DNA from: DATAVB01 sp036267955
GTDB lineage: Bacteria > Actinomycetota > Actinomycetes > Mycobacteriales > QHCD01
Direction of reading: 5' to 3'
Assembly: GCA_036267955.1 (NCBI GenBank)
Contig: DATAVB010000036.1
Span: forward strand, 1-64,000
Length of the DNA: 64,000 bases
The notes below the pieces were generated by a model, which did no database searches, was not told where the DNA came from, and worked only from the letters and a program-made list of their open reading frames with translations. Shown in pieces: positions 18,064-26,060 of this stretch. Every line of letters starts with the position of its first letter. Position 1 is the stretch's first letter. The translations under genes were made by a program, and so were the position numbers.

Positions 18064-18642
18064 TCAGGTCGCGTAGATCTCCGGCCGCAAGCGGGCCACG
18101 TACGGCAGATCGCGGTACCGCTCGGCGTAGTCCAGCCCGTACCCGACGACGAACTCGTTCGGGATGTCGAAGCCGACGTACCCGACCGGGACGTCCACCC
18201 GGATCGCGTCGGGCTTGCGCAGGAGCGTCACCACCTCCAGCGACGCCGGCTCCCGGGTGCCCAGGTTCTTCAGCAGCCAGGACAGGGTGAGCCCGGAATC
18301 GATGATGTCCTCGACCACCAGCACGTGCTTGCCGGCGATGGCCCGGTCCAGGTCCTTGAGGATCCGGACCACCCCGGAGGTCGAGGTGGACGAGCCGTAG
18401 GAGGAGATGGCCATGAATTCCAGCTCGACCGGCCGGGACAGCGCCCGGGCCAGGTCGGACATGAACATCACGGCGCCCTTCAGGACGCCGACCAGCAGGA
18501 GTTCGCGGTCGGCGTAATCGGCGGAGATCTGTTTGGCCAACTCGCCGACCTTCGCCGCGATCTGGTCTTCGCTGACGAGCACTTTCTCGATGACACTGTC
18601 GATGTCACTGTCAACGTCACTGTCGATGTCGCCGTCGTACAC
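18064..18642 (-). CDS. hpt: Hypoxanthine-guanine phosphoribosyltransferase
   Basis: Purine salvage enzyme, 192 residues. The PRPP loop is VVEDIIDSGLTLSWLL, with the flexible-loop ISSYGSSTSTSG and the C-terminal GFDIPNEFVVGYGLDY for purine binding. GTG 18642 follows GGGAG. The first 15 residues are an Asp/Ser repeat encoded by four 12-base units, absent from close relatives as far as family knowledge goes. Lies 33 bases after tilS; a tilS-hpt-ftsH order is conserved in many bacteria. Confidence 0.96.
   Translation of the reverse strand: MYDGDIDSDVDSDIDSVIEKVLVSEDQIAAKVGELAKQISADYADRELLLVGVLKGAVMFMSDLARALSRPVELEFMAISSYGSSTSTSGVVRILKDLDRAIAGKHVLVVEDIIDSGLTLSWLLKNLGTREPASLEVVTLLRKPDAIRVDVPVGYVGFDIPNEFVVGYGLDYAERYRDLPYVARLRPEIYAT
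18589..18636 (-). repeat. 12-bp in-frame repeat at the hpt 5' end
   Basis: Four 12-base units resembling GATGTCACTGTC on the plus strand (18589, 18601, 18613, 18625), encoding D-I/V-D-S units directly after the hpt start. The unit length keeps frame. Confidence 0.85.
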
Positions 18643-18675
18643 GAATTAACTCCCGCGAGATCGGGGTTGCTGGCT

Positions 18676-19659
18676 CTAGAGATCGGCCCGGCCGGCAAGG
18701 TGCAGCCTGCCATGCCGACGGGTGACGGTGTGATCCCGGGGTAGGCCGACCGGACCCTGCCCGTGCCAGCCGGTGACGACGGCGTCCACGGCGTCGATGT
18801 GCACCGCGCTGAGACTGCCGGCGGGCACTCCGGACGCCAGCAGCCACCCGCGGATGACCCTGGTACGGACGGCATCGGGCAGCGCGGTCAGTGACACGAC
18901 CGGCAACGTGCCGTCGGGGTCGACCGCGCCGGCCCGCGCGGTGTCGGCGATGGCGTCCAGCGCGTCCGCGTCGGCCCGCAGCAGCCGGGCGGTACGGGCC
19001 AGATTGGGCGCGAGTCCGTCGCCGAGGGTGTCCCGCAGGGCGCGCATCGTGGCCCGGACCCGGGATCGGGCGTACGCGGGATCGGTGTTGTGCGGGTCCT
19101 CCCAGACCGGCAGACCGGCGTCGAGCGCCGCGGTCCGGACCAGCTCCCGGGGCAGGCCGAGCAGCGGCCGCCGGTAGAGCCCGCGCCGCTGCGGCATGCC
19201 GGCCAGTGACCGGGCGCCGGATCCGCGGGCCAACCCGAGCAGCACGGTCTCGGCCTGGTCGTCCTCGGTGTGGCCGAGGAGCACCGCCGCGGCGCCGTGC
19301 TCCGCGGCCGCCTTGTCCAGCGCCTCGTAGCGGGCGGTCCTTGCCGCAGCCTCCGGACCGCCGGCGCCAGCTTCGACCCGCACGGTCGCGACGGTCGCCG
19401 GGTCGAATCCGTGTTCTTTGGCCCAGGCGGCGAGGTCGGCCGCCCGGTCGGCCGATCCGGCCTGCAGCCCGTGGTCGACGGTGATCAGCCCGGCCCGCCA
19501 TCGGCCGGCCCGGCTCTCGAACCGGGTCGCGGCGGCCAGAGCCAGCGAGTCGGCGCCGCCGCTGCAGGCCACCAGCACCTGTGCCCCGGCCGGGAGCTCG
19601 GCCAGCGACCGGCGGACCGCGGCCCGGACCGTCGCGACGGCGACCGGCGGACCGGACAT
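18676..19659 (-). CDS. tilS: tRNA(Ile)-lysidine synthetase
   Basis: Modifies C34 of tRNA-Ile(CAU) to lysidine so that it reads AUA. 327 residues. The N-type PP-loop is VACSGGADSLALA near residue 33; HTEDDQAETVLLGLARG and the GVLLH-like LLGLPRELVR region follow. Lacks the long C-terminal extension of the E. coli enzyme, as usual in actinobacteria. ATG 19659 overlaps the upstream stop by one base. Confidence 0.95.
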   Translation of the reverse strand: MSGPPVAVATVRAAVRRSLAELPAGAQVLVACSGGADSLALAAATRFESRAGRWRAGLITVDHGLQAGSADRAADLAAWAKEHGFDPATVATVRVEAGAGGPEAAARTARYEALDKAAAEHGAAAVLLGHTEDDQAETVLLGLARGSGARSLAGMPQRRGLYRRPLLGLPRELVRTAALDAGLPVWEDPHNTDPAYARSRVRATMRALRDTLGDGLAPNLARTARLLRADADALDAIADTARAGAVDPDGTLPVVSLTALPDAVRTRVIRGWLLASGVPAGSLSAVHIDAVDAVVTGWHGQGPVGLPRDHTVTRRHGRLHLAGRADL

Positions 19660-20774
19660 CAGCTGGCGGCGGCCGGTCGGTAGCCGTGGATCCGCTCGAC
19701 CCAGTCCATCGGCCTGGTCAGTTCGGCGTACCGCGGCAGCGTCCGCGGCGACTCCCAGACGGCGTTGAACCCGTCCATGCCCACGGCGTCAACCACCGCC
19801 TTCACAAAGTCACCGCCGTCGGCGTACTGCCGCATCTTCGCGTCGAGGCCGAGCAGCCGGCGGACCATCCGGTCGAAGACGCCGGATCCCTTGCGGCGGC
19901 GGTCGAACTTGCCCCGGATCGCCACCACGCTGGGCACCACCTCGGGCCCGACAGCGTCCATCACGTACTCGGCGTGTCCCTCGACCAGACTCATCAACGC
20001 GGTGATCTCGTCCATGATCGCCTTGGACTCCGCCCCCTGGATCAGCGCGAGCAGACCCTGCCCGGCGTCGTCGCCACGCGCGGCCCTGGCCAGTTCCCGT
20101 ACCGCGCCGGTGATCCGCTCGCGCAATACCTTCGGGTCGAGGTCCAGGGCCGTGACCAGGGCGCCCACCCGCTGCTCCAGGTGTTCGCCGAGCCAGGGCA
20201 CGGCGCTGAACTGCACCCGGTGGGTGCACTCGTGCAGACAGACCCACAGCCGGAAATCGCCCGGGTCGATGCCGAGCGACCGTTCCACCTCGACGACGTT
20301 GGGCGCCACCAGCAGCAGCTCGCCGCCCGGCGTGCCGAACAGCTCGAACTGGCCGAGCACCTTGCCGGCCAGGAAGGAGAGGATGACACCCGCCTGCGCA
20401 CCGGTCACCCGGGCACCGACCGCGGCCGCCCGCCGGCCCGGTTTGGCCTGGCGGCGCTCCTGCAGTTGGGTCAGCAGTGGCCCCATCAGGCCGGCGAGCC
20501 CGTTGGCATTGGCCTCGACCCAGCCGACCCGGTCGACCACCCGGGTCGGCGGCAGCGGCCCGATCGGCTCCATTCCGGTGAGCTCACGGACGTGGCCGTC
20601 GGCGACGTCGGCGAGCCGGCGCAGGGCCGCCACCGCGGCGTCGGCCTCGCTGCGGGACACCTGGGGGCCGGGTCGCACCAGCCGGCGCGCGGTGCTGGTG
20701 GCGAGGCTCCAATCGACCAGCGGCTCACCGGTCACGGTGGCGCGGTGCACGCTGCCGGTGTCAGGTCGGGTCAT
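19659..20774 (-). CDS. Zinc-dependent metalloprotease-like protein (DUF2342, coenzyme F420-region type)
   Basis: About 371 residues. The metallopeptidase-like motif CLHECTHRVQF (HExxH) is at about residue 205 and is followed by LVEGHAEYVMD, giving a plausible third ligand. Members of this family are common directly upstream of tilS in actinobacteria. Catalytic activity has not been settled for the family as far as I know. I use ATG 20774; a GTG at 20783 adds three residues. No signal peptide, so probably cytosolic. Confidence 0.88.
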   Translation of the reverse strand: MTRPDTGSVHRATVTGEPLVDWSLATSTARRLVRPGPQVSRSEADAAVAALRRLADVADGHVRELTGMEPIGPLPPTRVVDRVGWVEANANGLAGLMGPLLTQLQERRQAKPGRRAAAVGARVTGAQAGVILSFLAGKVLGQFELFGTPGGELLLVAPNVVEVERSLGIDPGDFRLWVCLHECTHRVQFSAVPWLGEHLEQRVGALVTALDLDPKVLRERITGAVRELARAARGDDAGQGLLALIQGAESKAIMDEITALMSLVEGHAEYVMDAVGPEVVPSVVAIRGKFDRRRKGSGVFDRMVRRLLGLDAKMRQYADGGDFVKAVVDAVGMDGFNAVWESPRTLPRYAELTRPMDWVERIHGYRPAAAS

Positions 20775-20970
20775 GCCGGCCACGTTACGCCGCCGGGCGG
20801 TCCCTGCGGCGTGTCGCCGGCATCGCGAACTCGGGATTAATTAAGCGGTCTGATTCGACCCATAGGAATAATTCACTGCGCTTGATGTCCTCACGTGCGG
20901 CCGGATATGTCTTGACCTGCTGCCAGTGCCGGCACATTCGTATTCGCGCACCCCTCACGCGGAGGCCGCA

Positions 20971-22860
20971 GTGAACCTGTCCCGCAAAGATTTCCTCCGG
21001 GTCGCCGGACTGACCGGCGGCGCGGTCGCCAGCGGTGCCGCGTTCGCGTCGCGGGCCTCGGCCGGAGCGCCTGCCGTGCCCCACCCGGCCGCCGCCGGCG
21101 GGCCGATCATGTCCGGCGACACCTTTCCGATCGGGCTGTTCTGGCCGCCGCCTCCATTCCAGACAACGGTAAAACGCTACAGAGAAATCATCGACGCCGG
21201 ATTCACCTTCTCGCACAGCAACAATTACCTGTACGCCGACACGCAGATCCAGAGCTACGCACTCGGCATGGCCGATCAGGTCGGCCTGCAGGTGCTCGTC
21301 GACGACCCGGATATCCGGTGGCTGGTCGGAAAATTCACCATCGCCGGATCGGGTGCGCTCAACCTGACCGCAGAGCAGGCGACCTCGGTGATCCAGAACG
21401 TGCTGAACACGTACCAGTTGCACAGCTACTGGAGCATCCAGGACGGCCGGCTGCTGATGAACGGCGGTACCGGAAATGGCAGCGTCGGGCTGTCCAAGGA
21501 CGGTGCCGACTGGACCGACTACAGCGTCGCCTGCGACGTCATTCCGCGCCAGACCGGTGGCGGCGGAAGCTACGCCCAGGCCGGAATCGCCTTCCGAGCA
21601 ACGGATCCGGCGAATGCGTACGTGTGGTTGTTGGGCAATTCCGGTACGACCGGCGCACCCGGTTATCTGACCAAGGCGGTCTTCGTCAACGGCGCCGCGA
21701 CGTCGGTCACCTCGGTGCCGCTGACGATCGCGGTCACTGCCGGCACCAGTTACCGCGTCGAAATCGCCGTGACCGGCAGCACGATCAAGACCTCGGTCAA
21801 CGGAACCGTCATCGACACCACCACGGACAGCACCTACGCCAAGGGAAGAGTCGGTTTCCGCGAGGCCGGGCCGGAATCGTCGTTCTTCGACAATGTCGCG
21901 GTCACCGATTCCACCGGAAAGGTGCTGCTGAGCGACGATTTCTCCGCCGGGCTGGGAAAATGGGATCCGGCCAACGCCGGCGGGCACGCGTCATTCGCCG
22001 GTTTCGACATCTACGACGAGCCGAGCGACGACAAGTTGGCGACGCTCGGAAATGCGGTCGGGATCGTCAAGACACTCGCGCCAGACATCCTTCCGTACGT
22101 CAATCTGCTGCCCGGCTTCGACGGTGGCGCCGGTTACGCGAAGGCCGCCGAGACGATCAAGCCGCTCGAGCTCTCGTTCGACCGCTACCCGATCCTGGCC
22201 AGTGGCGAGGACACCGGCTATTTCCAGAATTGGGCTGATGTCCGGGCTGCCGGACTGAAATACAACATTCCGACGTGGACGTACATCCAGAGTGTCGGCT
22301 ACAACGGGCACGCCATTCCCACCGCACCGGACCTGCTGTGGCAGATCAACATCAGTCTCGCCTACGGCTGCAAGGGCATTCAGTACTTCACCTACTGGAC
22401 ACCGGACCCGGCCCGCGGCGAGGGCTTCACCAGCGCGCTGCTCACTGTGGACGGTCGGCGCACCGCCCTCTACAGCGCGGCAAAAGAGGTCAACAACGAC
22501 TACCTGGCGCGCATCGGGAAAGTGCTGCTGCCACTGACCTCGGAGCAGGTGCAGGGCGCCAACATCGCCAGCCCGCCACCCGGGCTGCCCCCGTTCGCGG
22601 CGGATTCCCATGTCGCGTCGTGTGGCGGCGACCCGGTCGTGCTCGGCCGGTTCACCGCCGCGGGCGCGACGACCCGGTGGCTGCTGGTGGCGAACTATTC
22701 GCGGCACGGGTCGGCGACGGTGCGGCTCGGGCTGGGATCCGCTGTGGCGAAGGTGGATTCCTACGATCCGTCGCACGACCGCTGGACGGCCGTGAGCAAG
22801 AGCGGGCTCAGCCTCCGACTGGCGGCCGGCGAGGCCCGCCTGCTGCGGCTCACCGGCTGA
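20971..22860 (+). CDS. Tat-exported glycosidase-like protein with inserted concanavalin-type domain
   Basis: 629 residues, function inferred only. GTG 20971 follows GGAGG. The N-terminus LSRKDFLRVAGLTGGAVASG looks like a Tat signal, though with RK in place of RR. Residues 45-110 start a TIM-barrel-like fold (FTFSHSNNYLYADTQIQSY). Residues about 150-335 are a beta-sandwich resembling laminin-G/DUF1080 glycan-binding domains (DGADWTDYSVACDV ... YRVEIAVTG). The barrel then resumes at GFDIYDEP (possible catalytic Asp/Glu) through SFDRYPI and QYFTYW to residue 530, with a C-terminal beta domain. A secreted glycoside hydrolase is the best guess; no GH family is assigned. Confidence 0.75.
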   Translation: MNLSRKDFLRVAGLTGGAVASGAAFASRASAGAPAVPHPAAAGGPIMSGDTFPIGLFWPPPPFQTTVKRYREIIDAGFTFSHSNNYLYADTQIQSYALGMADQVGLQVLVDDPDIRWLVGKFTIAGSGALNLTAEQATSVIQNVLNTYQLHSYWSIQDGRLLMNGGTGNGSVGLSKDGADWTDYSVACDVIPRQTGGGGSYAQAGIAFRATDPANAYVWLLGNSGTTGAPGYLTKAVFVNGAATSVTSVPLTIAVTAGTSYRVEIAVTGSTIKTSVNGTVIDTTTDSTYAKGRVGFREAGPESSFFDNVAVTDSTGKVLLSDDFSAGLGKWDPANAGGHASFAGFDIYDEPSDDKLATLGNAVGIVKTLAPDILPYVNLLPGFDGGAGYAKAAETIKPLELSFDRYPILASGEDTGYFQNWADVRAAGLKYNIPTWTYIQSVGYNGHAIPTAPDLLWQINISLAYGCKGIQYFTYWTPDPARGEGFTSALLTVDGRRTALYSAAKEVNNDYLARIGKVLLPLTSEQVQGANIASPPPGLPPFAADSHVASCGGDPVVLGRFTAAGATTRWLLVANYSRHGSATVRLGLGSAVAKVDSYDPSHDRWTAVSKSGLSLRLAAGEARLLRLTG

Positions 22861-22867
22861 GATCCGC

Positions 22868-22900
22868 CCGGCCGTGCGGGTGATCCGACGGCACGGCCGG
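22868..22900 (+). terminator. Hairpin after the glycosidase-like gene
   Basis: Ten-base perfect stem CCGGCCGTGC / GCACGGCCGG with a 13-base loop, eight bases after the stop codon. No T-run follows, so it could be a terminator or RNA-stabilising hairpin. Confidence 0.5.
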
Positions 22901-23019
22901 TGACTGTCCACAGTTCTCGAAGAGTTTTTTCGGCCAGGTGTCGATATCCGATCCATGGATTCGACGTATGGACGTAAGCAACTTCGAGAGCTGGAAATAC
23001 AAGGACAGAGGCGATTCCG

Positions 23020-23241
23020 ATGAACGACCTGATGATGAACTCGATCGCACATTCCCGCATCGACGACCTGCACCGGCAGGCCACTGCCCGCCGGCGGGTC
23101 CGCAATTCCGGGCCGCGTACGAGCCCCGTACGGGTGTTCCTGCGGTCCGTGCTGGCTCAGCGGCAGCCGCAGCCGGCCAGCCGCGCGGCGACCGCGTCCA
23201 GGGCATCCTCGGCCGCAAGTGTTCCGGTGGCCGAGACCTGA
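23020..23241 (+). CDS. Small protein of unknown function
   Basis: 73-residue ORF starting MNDLMMNSIAHSRIDDLHRQ with many Arg (ATARRRVRNSG), preceded by AAGGACAGAGG. The beginning resembles a class of short actinobacterial proteins that start with MNDLM and a helical, basic segment. Its last 28 codons lie antisense to the dacB 3' end, which makes the C-terminal half doubtful. Not recognised as any known family. Confidence 0.4.
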   Translation: MNDLMMNSIAHSRIDDLHRQATARRRVRNSGPRTSPVRVFLRSVLAQRQPQPASRAATASRASSAASVPVAET

Positions 23242-24569
23242 TCAGCCATCAGCGCAAAGGCCAGCAGCCGTCCGCTGCGGTCCTGCACCACCCCGGCCAG
23301 CGAGCTCACGCTGGACAACGTCCCGGTCTTCGCCCGGACGTATCCGGCGCCGGCGCGACTGCCGGCATCGTGATAGCGATTGGCCAGCGTTCCCGCGTAA
23401 CCGCCGACCGGCATCCCGGCGAAAAGCGCGTGCAGGGCCGGATGCCGGCTCGACGCCGCGATCCGCAGGGTCTGCGTCAGCGCGGCCGGGCTGATCCGGT
23501 TATCCCGAGACAGCCCGCTGTCGTCGTGCAGGAGCACGCCGGCGGCGGGCACACCAAGCTTCACCAGCGTCCGGCGCACCGCGGCCGCCGCCCCAGCGAA
23601 ACTCGCCGGCTGGTGGGTCGCGACGGCAACCTGCCGGGCCAGAAACTCGGCCAACGTGTTGTCGCTCTCGGTCAGCGTCTGCGCCACGATCGTTGTCAGC
23701 GGCGCGGAATGTACGACCCCGAGGGTGCGGGCGTGGGCCGGCGCCGCACCGCGGCTGACCACCGCGTTCGGCGCCCCGAGCGCCTTCGCCAACGCCTGCC
23801 CGGCCGCCAGGTCCGGGCTGCTCGACCGGGCGGTGAGCCCGGGCTTGAGCCGTCCCCCGTCAACCATCGCGGCGGTGATCGGAGCGACGTACCCGCCGGA
23901 GACGTCGTCGGAGTCCCAGCCGGGGCCGATGCTCGAGCCGGTGAACCGGTTGCCGTCAACGACGACCCGCGTGATCGGCCGCGTCGTACGCGCCTTCACG
24001 GATCGGGCGAGCTGCGCGATGCTGGCCGCGCCGGCATAGGTCGGCCGCGAACTCTGGGCCAGGGTGGGATCGCCGCCGCCCACCAGCACGACCTCGCCGG
24101 ACCGGGATCCGGTCACCACAGTGGTTTCGAAGCGGAAATCCGCCGGCTCGGTCGCCAACACCGCCGTCGCGGTGAGCAATTTCGTGGTGGAGGCGGGCGT
24201 CGCCAGGTGCGTGCCGGCGTGATCGAGCAGCACCCGACCGGTGAGTACGTCGACCACGCGGGCGGTGATCCGGCCGCCGAGGCGTTTGTCGGCCAACGGC
24301 CCGCGCAGGGCGGCGGCGAGACCGGCGGCCGCGGGTGGCGGCGCGTCCGCATTGTCGGCTGGGAGCACCGGAGCCGGCGCGGGCTCTCTGGTGGGCGCCG
24401 GGCTGGCCGAGGTGGTTGTGGTGGCCGATGGGGTCGCGTTGTCGGACCCGTCGTCCCGGCCGGCGCTGATCAGGAAGGCGGCGCTGCCCGCGACCGCGGC
24501 CAGCACGACCAGCCCGAGAAGGGCGAACAGCGCGCGCCGACCGCCGAACCTGATCCGACCGCCCAGCAC
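23157..24569 (-). CDS. dacB: D-alanyl-D-alanine carboxypeptidase/endopeptidase (PBP4 type)
   Basis: Peptidase family S13, trims peptidoglycan stem peptides outside the membrane. A helix (FALLGLVVLAAVAGSAAFLI) anchors it, followed by a Thr/Pro/Ala-rich spacer. Serine penicillin-binding motifs are intact: STTK in ATPASTTKLLTA, ESDN in TLTESDNTLAE, and KTG in VRAKTGTLSSVSSL. I place the start at GTG 24569 behind GGGGAG, giving 470 residues; the frame opens at GTG 24638, which would leave only 45 bases before ppa. Divergent from ppa, a conserved actinobacterial arrangement. Confidence 0.93.
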   Translation of the reverse strand: MLGGRIRFGGRRALFALLGLVVLAAVAGSAAFLISAGRDDGSDNATPSATTTTSASPAPTREPAPAPVLPADNADAPPPAAAGLAAALRGPLADKRLGGRITARVVDVLTGRVLLDHAGTHLATPASTTKLLTATAVLATEPADFRFETTVVTGSRSGEVVLVGGGDPTLAQSSRPTYAGAASIAQLARSVKARTTRPITRVVVDGNRFTGSSIGPGWDSDDVSGGYVAPITAAMVDGGRLKPGLTARSSSPDLAAGQALAKALGAPNAVVSRGAAPAHARTLGVVHSAPLTTIVAQTLTESDNTLAEFLARQVAVATHQPASFAGAAAAVRRTLVKLGVPAAGVLLHDDSGLSRDNRISPAALTQTLRIAASSRHPALHALFAGMPVGGYAGTLANRYHDAGSRAGAGYVRAKTGTLSSVSSLAGVVQDRSGRLLAFALMADQVSATGTLAAEDALDAVAARLAGCGCR

Positions 24570-24683
24570 GCGCTCCCCGTTTCTCCCGCCGGATTGACGC
24601 AATCCTGCCGCACCGACGAAGCGGCGCGTACGCCACACTAGACGGGGGCTAAACGGTCACCGCGAGCCGGAAGGAGTCGGACA

Positions 24684-25172
24684 GTGGAGTTCGACGTGAC
24701 GATCGAAATCCCGAAGGGCCAGCGCAACAAGTACGAACTCGACCATGAGACCGGACGAATCAAACTCGACCGGATGCTTTTCACCTCGACGCGCTACCCG
24801 TCCGACTACGGATTTGTCGAACAGACCCTCGGCCAGGACGGCGATCCGCTCGACGCGCTGGTGCTGTTGGAGGAGCCGACCTTTCCCGGCTGCCTCATCC
24901 GGTGCCGCGCCATCGGGATGTTCCGGATGACCGACGAGAAGGGTCCGGACGACAAGATCATCGCGCTGCCGGCCGGTGACCCGCGGCAGGCGCACCTGCA
25001 GGAGATCGAGGACGTGCCAGAGTTCGACCGGCTGGAGATCCAGCATTTCTTTGAGGTCTACAAGGATCTCGAGCCGGGCAAGTCGGTCGAGGGCGCTCGC
25101 TGGACCGGGCGGGTCGATGCCGAGAAGGAGATCGTGGCGTCCCGGGAACGGCTCGCCAGCTCCGGCCACTGA
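24684..25172 (+). CDS. ppa: Inorganic pyrophosphatase, family I
   Basis: Soluble cytosolic enzyme hydrolysing pyrophosphate. 162 residues beginning VEFDVTIEIPKGQRNKYELD; the metal-binding Asp cluster lies in GDPLDALVLLEEPTF (DxxPxD-like signature) and DEKGPDDKI. GTG 24684 follows AAGGAG. The organism therefore has both this enzyme and the membrane proton-pumping pyrophosphatase at the right end of the window. Confidence 0.97.
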   Translation: MEFDVTIEIPKGQRNKYELDHETGRIKLDRMLFTSTRYPSDYGFVEQTLGQDGDPLDALVLLEEPTFPGCLIRCRAIGMFRMTDEKGPDDKIIALPAGDPRQAHLQEIEDVPEFDRLEIQHFFEVYKDLEPGKSVEGARWTGRVDAEKEIVASRERLASSGH

Positions 25173-25197
25173 TTTTCGTACCCGCTGCTCAGTGCGC

Positions 25198-25405
25198 CGA
25201 TCGAAGCGCGCATTACCCGTAATTTTGGCCTAAATACCGGTCAAGGCGCACTTCGATCGGGCCGTGCGGCAGAGGCTCCGGAGAGGCGGAGGCCTCGGAG
25301 CCCGGCGACAATTCACTGGCCGAGAATGCCGGTCCCGGCGCCGATCCAAGTACGCTTTACTCCGGAATTCAGGCCTCAGCGCCGGGTAAAGCGCGCTTCG
25401 ATCGG
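25198..25405. repeat. Imperfect 48/49-bp direct repeat plus an inverted arm
   Basis: Copies at 25213-25260 and 25357-25405 align as TTAC.CCG.AATT..GGCCT..., both ending GCGC.CTTCGATCGG. A third partial copy of the end, inverted (CCGATCGAAGCGCGC), lies at 25198-25212, so the first copy can also fold. The 300-base gap between ppa and the proline/glycine-rich gene contains nothing else I can name. Confidence 0.8.
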
Positions 25406-25476
25406 GTGGCGGACGGTCCGGGGCTGCGCCGCTTCGAAAGTCCGGGGAGGCTCTCACCGGCTCTCGAAACGGTCAG

Positions 25477-25827
25477 TCAGATTGGCGGCAGCCCGGCCTC
25501 CTGACCGGGGCTCGGGAACACCGGATCCGGTGTCGGCGGGAACGGATCGGGACCCGGTCCGGGAGGCTGCGGGTCCGGGCCGGGCCCCGGAATCGGCCCG
25601 GGTGTCGGTGTCGGTGTCGGACCGGGCCCGGGTGTCGGGCCAGGTCCAGGTCTCGGGCCCGGGGTCGGACCGGGAGTCGGCGGCACCGGGTCAGGCGTCG
25701 GACCCGGCCCAGGACCAGGGGTCGGGGTCGGCGGTACGGGATCTGGCCCCGGACCAGGCCCAGGGCCGGGCGGCTGGGGGCCGGGCCCCGGAAATGGTCC
25801 TGTCCCACTCGGCTCGATGATGGTCAT
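25477..25827 (-). CDS. Proline/glycine-rich low-complexity peptide
   Basis: 116 residues, almost entirely PGPGP, PPTPT and PDP units after the start MTIIEPSGTGPFPGPG. ATG 25827 is preceded by GGAAGGGG at six bases, which supports real translation. No signal peptide, membrane segment or catalytic motif. The opposite strand also has an open frame over the same stretch because of composition. Possible surface or structural peptide; no function is proposed. Confidence 0.55.
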   Translation of the reverse strand: MTIIEPSGTGPFPGPGPQPPGPGPGPGPDPVPPTPTPGPGPGPTPDPVPPTPGPTPGPRPGPGPTPGPGPTPTPTPGPIPGPGPDPQPPGPGPDPFPPTPDPVFPSPGQEAGLPPI

Positions 25828-25892
25828 CCCGTTCCCCTTCCAATCGCGGTCTCGCCGGCTATGTCGACGGCTCGCGCCACCACCCAATCCGG

Positions 25893-25960
25893 TGATCATG
25901 AAGTTCCCGACGCCGAATTCGGCGTGTCGACGGCGTGTCGCGCCGCGAACTTCGTGATCA
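25893..25960. repeat. Palindromic intergenic element, TGATCATGAAGTTCCC type, copy 1
   Basis: Arms 25893-25908 (TGATCATGAAGTTCCC) and 25945-25960 pair with two mismatches around a 36-base centre. The whole 68 bases aligns, in inverted orientation, with the element at 42282-42349, including the centre (TCGGCGTGTCG.CGG.GTGTCGCG). Located between the proline/glycine-rich gene and the MFS gene. Confidence 0.85.
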
Positions 25961-26060
25961 ACGCCTGGGCGGTGCCGGCGCATCGGCACTCCTTCGGGTC
26001 GACGAGACCTGATGCCGCGCTTGTACCCGCTCGACCGACTCCTGACACCCTGTCGGCGTA

